Of a stretch of 16,012 nt of DNA, positions 13,165-16,012 are shown in pieces (positions within the stretch are counted from its first letter, which is position 1; every line of letters starts with the position of its first letter). A model generated the notes under the pieces. It made no database searches and was not told the origin of the DNA. It saw only the letters and a list, made by a program, of their open reading frames with translations. Source of the DNA: Candidatus Competibacteraceae bacterium (GTDB lineage: Bacteria > Pseudomonadota > Gammaproteobacteria > Competibacterales > Competibacteraceae). The stretch spans positions 1 to 16,012 of the forward strand of contig JAGRHI010000095.1 in the NCBI GenBank assembly GCA_020445045.1, given 5' to 3'. The position numbers were made by a program, and so were the translations under genes.

Positions 13165-13224
13165 GATGCGGGAACACGCCGCGCTTGTTGCCTGCTCCGG
13201 GGAGACGCCAACCCCCCCATCCAA

Positions 13225-13309
13225 ATCGAATTAGAAAAATTTATTTTTTGTTGAAATGTTAATATATTGTTTTTATAAGATTTTTTAAAAAGCTGTGCGT
13301 TAGTTTTTC
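13225..13309. promoter_or_regulatory. AT-rich tract upstream of the dcw promoter
   Basis: About 85 bases are overwhelmingly A and T with long T-runs (ATTTATTTTTTG, GTTTTTATAAGATTTTTTAAAAAG), in sharp contrast to the GC-rich surroundings. It ends directly at the -35 of the mraZ promoter. It could act as an UP element, a curved-DNA site or a nucleoid-protein target. No gene is seen in it. Confidence 0.5.
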
Positions 13310-13339
13310 TTGACAGCGCCAGATGGACCTTCCTATAGT
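13310..13339 (+). promoter_or_regulatory. Sigma-70 promoter of the dcw operon (Pmra)
   Basis: A perfect -35 TTGACA (13310-13315) and a -10 TATAGT (13334-13339) are separated by 18 bases, preceded by an AT-rich tract. It lies about 60 bases before the mraZ start and right before the TGG(G/C) repeats, the same arrangement as the E. coli mraZ promoter. Confidence 0.8.
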
Positions 13340-13342
13340 CTG

Positions 13343-13375
13343 GTGGCGAAAAGTGGGAAAATGTGGGATATGGGA
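13343..13375 (+). promoter_or_regulatory. MraZ operator (mra box)
   Basis: GTGGC (13343-13347), GTGGG (13353-13357) and GTGGG (13363-13367) recur every ten bases, one helix turn, with A/T-rich spacers. An additional TGGGA at 13371 is out of phase. MraZ is known to bind TGGGN repeats spaced by five bases downstream of its own promoter and to repress the dcw operon. The first repeat is degenerate (C for the last G). Confidence 0.8.
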
Positions 13376-13401
13376 TTGGTTTGGTCCCAAGGGGTGCGGC
13401 A

Positions 13402-13857
13402 TTGTTCCGTGGTGTTAATCCGTTATCGCTGGATGGCAAGGGGCGATTGTCGTTGCCGGTCAAGTACCGCCAGTGCCTGCTGGACGAGGCTGCTGGACAA
13501 TTGGTGCTGACCATCGATCGCGACCGTTGCCTGTTGTTGTATCCGCTTCCGGTTTGGGAAGAGGTCGAGCGCAAGCTGATCCAACTTTCCAGTACCAACC
13601 AGCGGAGCAGGGCCCTCAAGCGATTGTTGTTGGGGCATGCCGAAGAATGTTGCCTGGATGCCAGCGGCCGGATTCTGCTTCCGGCGCCCCTGCGCGAGTT
13701 CGCGAACCTGGAAAAGCGAGTGGTGCTGGTGGGGCAGGGGAATAAATTCGAAATTTGGAACGAGCCGTCCTGGTACGCATGGCGCGAAGCGCTATTGGCC
13801 GGAGACGAAGAGCAGACTGGCAAGCCGTCGCCCGAACTGGATGTGTTGGCGTTTTAG
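13402..13857 (+). CDS. mraZ: Transcriptional regulator MraZ
   Basis: DNA-binding regulator of the dcw cluster and first gene of it. 151 residues (E. coli 152) with two AbrB/SpoVT-like halves: DGKGR (11-15) and DASGR (86-90). MFRGVNPLSLDGKGRLS, CLLLYPLPVWEEVE, RLLLGHAEE and LVGQGNKFEIWNE match E. coli MraZ very closely. I chose TTG at 13402 as start: it places the universal MFRG at the N-terminus and has AAGGGG seven bases upstream. The longer reading from GTG at 13363 would start inside the operator. The stop is three bases from rsmH. Confidence 0.96.
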   Translation: MFRGVNPLSLDGKGRLSLPVKYRQCLLDEAAGQLVLTIDRDRCLLLYPLPVWEEVERKLIQLSSTNQRSRALKRLLLGHAEECCLDASGRILLPAPLREFANLEKRVVLVGQGNKFEIWNEPSWYAWREALLAGDEEQTGKPSPELDVLAF

Positions 13858-13860
13858 CGC

Positions 13861-14802
13861 ATGACGAGCACTGCTCTATTGTCACATCAACCGGTCTTGT
13901 TAGCCGAGGCGCTGGCCGCGCTGCATCTTCATCCAGGCGGTCGTTACGTGGATGCCACGTTTGGTCGGGGCGGGCACACGGCGGCGCTGCTGGCGACGCT
14001 GGGGCCGGAAGGGCGGGTGCTGGCGCTCGATCGAGATCCCACGGCGGCGCGTTGCGCGGCCGAGCGTTTCGGCGGTGATGCTCGCTTTACCTTCGTGCGG
14101 GCGGCATTTGGCCGCTTGGCCGAGGTGGTTGCCGGGTGGGGATGGTCCGGTCAGGTTGACGGGATTTTGCTGGATTTGGGGGTATCGTCGCCGCAGTTGG
14201 ACGATCCGGCCCGCGGTTTCAGCTTCAATCAGGACGGTCCGCTGGATATGCGCATGGACCCGACGGTGGGGAGCAGCGCGGCCGAATGGCTGGATCGGAT
14301 CGACGAAGTCGAGCTGGGGCGGGTACTGGTGGAATACGGCGAGGAGCGTTTTTATCGGCGGGTGGCGCGCGCTATCGTCGCCGCGCGACGGCAAGCACCC
14401 GTCGCCACCACCAAACGATTGGCCGCTATCGTCGCCGCGACCGTTCCCACCCGCGAACCGGGCAAGCATCCCGCCACCCGTACTTTCCAAGCCATTCGGA
14501 TCGCGATCAACGATGAACTGCGCGAGTTGCGAACGGTGTTGCCGCAGGCGGTGCGCCTATTGGTGCCCGGTGGTCGGTTGGTGGTCATCAGTTTTCACTC
14601 CCTGGAGGATCGGGTGGTCAAGCGGTTTATGCGGGAACAGGCGCGCGGTCGGGAACTGCCTCTGGATCTACCGGTGGTCGGAGGGCCGGCTGGGATGACC
14701 TTGCGGCTGCTTGGGCGAGCCGTGCGGCCTGGTGGCGCGGAGATTGCCGTCAATCCGCGAGCTCGCAGCGCATTGCTGCGGGCGGCGGAGCGCTTGGCAT
14801 GA
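13861..14802 (+). CDS. rsmH: 16S rRNA (cytosine(1402)-N4)-methyltransferase
   Basis: S-adenosylmethionine-dependent methylase of C1402 in 16S rRNA (formerly mraW). 313 residues, the same as E. coli. HQPVLLAEAL near the start, SAM loop DATFGRGGHTAALL (31-44), LLDLGVSSPQLDD, GFSFNQDGPLDMRMD, AIRIAINDELRELR and VISFHSLEDRVVKRF near the C-terminus are all family hallmarks. It starts three bases after mraZ and its stop overlaps ftsL by four bases (ATGA). No separate promoter is seen; it is transcribed from Pmra. Confidence 0.97.
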   Translation: MTSTALLSHQPVLLAEALAALHLHPGGRYVDATFGRGGHTAALLATLGPEGRVLALDRDPTAARCAAERFGGDARFTFVRAAFGRLAEVVAGWGWSGQVDGILLDLGVSSPQLDDPARGFSFNQDGPLDMRMDPTVGSSAAEWLDRIDEVELGRVLVEYGEERFYRRVARAIVAARRQAPVATTKRLAAIVAATVPTREPGKHPATRTFQAIRIAINDELRELRTVLPQAVRLLVPGGRLVVISFHSLEDRVVKRFMREQARGRELPLDLPVVGGPAGMTLRLLGRAVRPGGAEIAVNPRARSALLRAAERLA

Positions 14803-15086
14803 AAAACCAGGTCCTGCTGGTGGCGTTGCTGACCGTCACCGTGCTCGGCTCGGGCGTGGGCGTGGTGTACACCCAGCACGCCAACCGACAGCTTTTCATC
14901 GAACTCCAGAAGCTACAGGCGAAGCGAGACGATCTCGAAGTCGAATGGGAATTGCTGCAACTGGAACAAAGCACACTGGTCACGGACGCCGTGATCGAGC
15001 AGACGGCGCGGCTGCGTTTGCACATGCTGATCCCGGATCCAGGTGAGGTCCTTTACATTACCCCTCATGAATCCAATGCTCGGTAA
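14799..15086 (+). CDS. ftsL: Cell division protein FtsL
   Basis: Small bitopic divisome protein that forms a complex with FtsB and FtsQ and activates FtsWI. 95 residues: short cytoplasmic tip, one membrane helix (about 5-24) and a periplasmic coiled coil (about 27-65, LFIELQKLQAKRDDLEVEWELLQLEQSTL), then a C-terminal part with ARLRLHMLIPDPGEVLYI, a typical FtsL ending. Its ATG overlaps the rsmH stop. Its end overlaps the likely ftsI start by 20 bases. Confidence 0.93.
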   Translation: MKNQVLLVALLTVTVLGSGVGVVYTQHANRQLFIELQKLQAKRDDLEVEWELLQLEQSTLVTDAVIEQTARLRLHMLIPDPGEVLYITPHESNAR

Positions 15087-16012
15087 AACCCCATCCAGAA
15101 ATAGGAAAAGACCCGCGGGCGCGACGCGAGCGCGACGCGCCATGACGCGCCGGGGATTGGTGCTGGGCCTGCTATGCGTGGCGGTGGGAGGCATGGTGGC
15201 GCGCGCGGCTTACCTGCAATTGGTGCATACCGATTTCCTGCGGGGGCAGGGTGACGAACGTTTCCTGCGAGTGGTCGAGGTGCCGGCGCACCGCGGGATG
15301 ATCCTCGATCGCAACGGCGAGCCGCTGGCGGTCAGCTCGCCGGTGGATTCGATCTGGGCACAACCGGCGGAATTGAAGCAACAGCGCCATCGCTGGCCGG
15401 CGCTCGCGTCGTTGCTCGGGCTGACGGTGGCGGAGTTGGCGCAAAAACTGGCGGTGCCCGAAACCCGTCAGTTCGTTTATCTGCGTCGGCATCTGGCCCC
15501 GAGCGTGGCCCAGCGGATTCTTCAGCTTGGGGTTTCCGGCGTGTACTCGCGGCGCGAATACCGTCGTTACTATCCGGATGCCGAGGTGACTTCGCACCTG
15601 CTGGGTTTCACCGACATCGACGATTTCGGTCAGGAAGGGTTGGAAAAAAGCTTCGATGCCCAGTTGCGCGGTATCCCCGGCAGCAAGCGGGTCATCAAGG
15701 ATCGACTGGGCCAGATCGTCGAGGACGTGGAAAGTATCCGGGTGCCGCAGGCGGGTCAACCCGTGGTGTTGAGCATCGATCGGCGGTTGCAGTATTTCGC
15801 TTACCGCGCGCTCAAGACGGCGGTGCGTGAGAACAAGGCCAGCGCCGGCGCGGCGGTGATCGTGGACGCGCTGACCGGCGAGATCCTGGCCATGGTGGAT
15901 CAGCCGGCGGGCAATCCGAACAATCGCGCCGAGCTGAAAAGCAGGTTATTGCGCAACCGGGCGGTTACCGATGTTTATGAACCCGGTTCGACCGTGAAGC
16001 CCTTCACGATCG
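15067..16012 (+). CDS. ftsI: Peptidoglycan D,D-transpeptidase FtsI (PBP3), 5' part, cut by the window end
   Basis: Septal transpeptidase that cross-links peptidoglycan. 315 residues are visible: basic cytoplasmic tip (1-29), membrane helix about 30-48, RGMILDRNGEPLAVS (77-91) opening the periplasmic dimerisation domain, REYRRYYPDAEVTSHLLGF, GQEGLEKSFD, and the start of the transpeptidase domain with EPGSTVKPFTI, where S308 is the acylated serine of the SxxK motif. E. coli has this serine at 307, which supports the ATG at 15067; ATG at 15076 or 15142 are alternatives. There is no good ribosome site before 15067, but the overlap with ftsL suggests coupling. The SxN and KTG motifs lie beyond the window. 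Confidence 0.95.
   Translation, partial: MNPMLGKTPSRNRKRPAGATRARRAMTRRGLVLGLLCVAVGGMVARAAYLQLVHTDFLRGQGDERFLRVVEVPAHRGMILDRNGEPLAVSSPVDSIWAQPAELKQQRHRWPALASLLGLTVAELAQKLAVPETRQFVYLRRHLAPSVAQRILQLGVSGVYSRREYRRYYPDAEVTSHLLGFTDIDDFGQEGLEKSFDAQLRGIPGSKRVIKDRLGQIVEDVESIRVPQAGQPVVLSIDRRLQYFAYRALKTAVRENKASAGAAVIVDALTGEILAMVDQPAGNPNNRAELKSRLLRNRAVTDVYEPGSTVKPFTI

Noticed and set aside
13094..13224. Sigma-32 heat-shock promoter for hslO
   Set aside because: No convincing CTTGAAA -35 with a CCCCAT-type -10 at the right spacing was seen; only a modest sigma-70-like pair.
13363..13401. GTG start for a longer MraZ
   Set aside because: The start would be inside the TGGGN operator repeats, and the extra 13 residues precede the universal MFRG start, which has its own good ribosome site.
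1..16012. CRISPR arrays, tRNA or rRNA genes, insertion sequences, prophage or attachment sites
   Set aside because: No spaced direct repeats, cloverleaf-type sequences, transposase or integrase motifs, or long terminal inverted repeats were found on reading both strands.

Overview
The window looks like a piece of chromosome from a GC-rich gammaproteobacterium. It carries the start of the division and cell wall (dcw) cluster in the order mraZ, rsmH, ftsL, ftsI, with protein sequences very close to the gammaproteobacterial ones. It also has an mpl-ubiX pair, hslO and an RluE-type pseudouridine synthase. The sequence alone does not support a genus. There are no tRNA or rRNA genes, insertion sequences or CRISPR arrays, and the gene content is mostly chromosomal core.

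Layout. 1-422 (minus) is the 5' part of a type 2 leuA. It is preceded by a roughly 340-base leader with a promoter, hairpins and a leucine-rich 40-codon leader ORF that suggests attenuation. 882-1556 (plus) is a cytochrome b561-type membrane cytochrome, facing a periplasmic cytochrome c' gene (1621-2103, minus) across a shared hairpin terminator. The cytochrome c' promoter has an Rrf2/IscR-like palindrome. 2208-5379 (minus) is an overlapping three-gene operon: a patatin-barrel outer membrane protein (type Vd secretion, PlpD-like), rluE and a small cupin.

5613-6758 (plus) is the most unusual part. A Tat-signal, Gly/Trp-rich 103-residue protein has five W-x-N motifs, and the next gene encodes a protein with a SPASM-like CX2CX5C motif but no radical SAM cysteine triad. 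It ends in a strong terminator. I read this as a possible three-residue-cyclophane (triceptide-like) RiPP locus whose radical SAM enzyme is missing from the window. This is inference.

6848-13093 (minus) is a long, mostly tightly packed run. Transcribed from right to left it is hslO, a membrane protein, mpl, ubiX, a Lon-N-domain protein, an alpha/beta hydrolase, a six-helix membrane protein, a secreted hypothetical protein and a glycine-zipper protein. Several joints overlap or are only a few bases apart, which implies coupled translation. Divergent from hslO, across an AT-rich spacer, is the dcw operon. It has a near-consensus sigma-70 promoter followed by 10-bp-spaced TGG(G/C) repeats, the expected MraZ operator, and then mraZ with a TTG start, rsmH, ftsL and a truncated ftsI that ends just after its active-site STVK motif.

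The rightmost genes work together in septal peptidoglycan synthesis: the MraZ regulator, the RsmH ribosome methylase, the FtsL scaffold and the FtsI transpeptidase. Mpl recycles murein tripeptide next door. UbiX makes prenylated flavin for ubiquinone synthesis, and the two cytochromes belong to respiratory electron transfer or NO defence.
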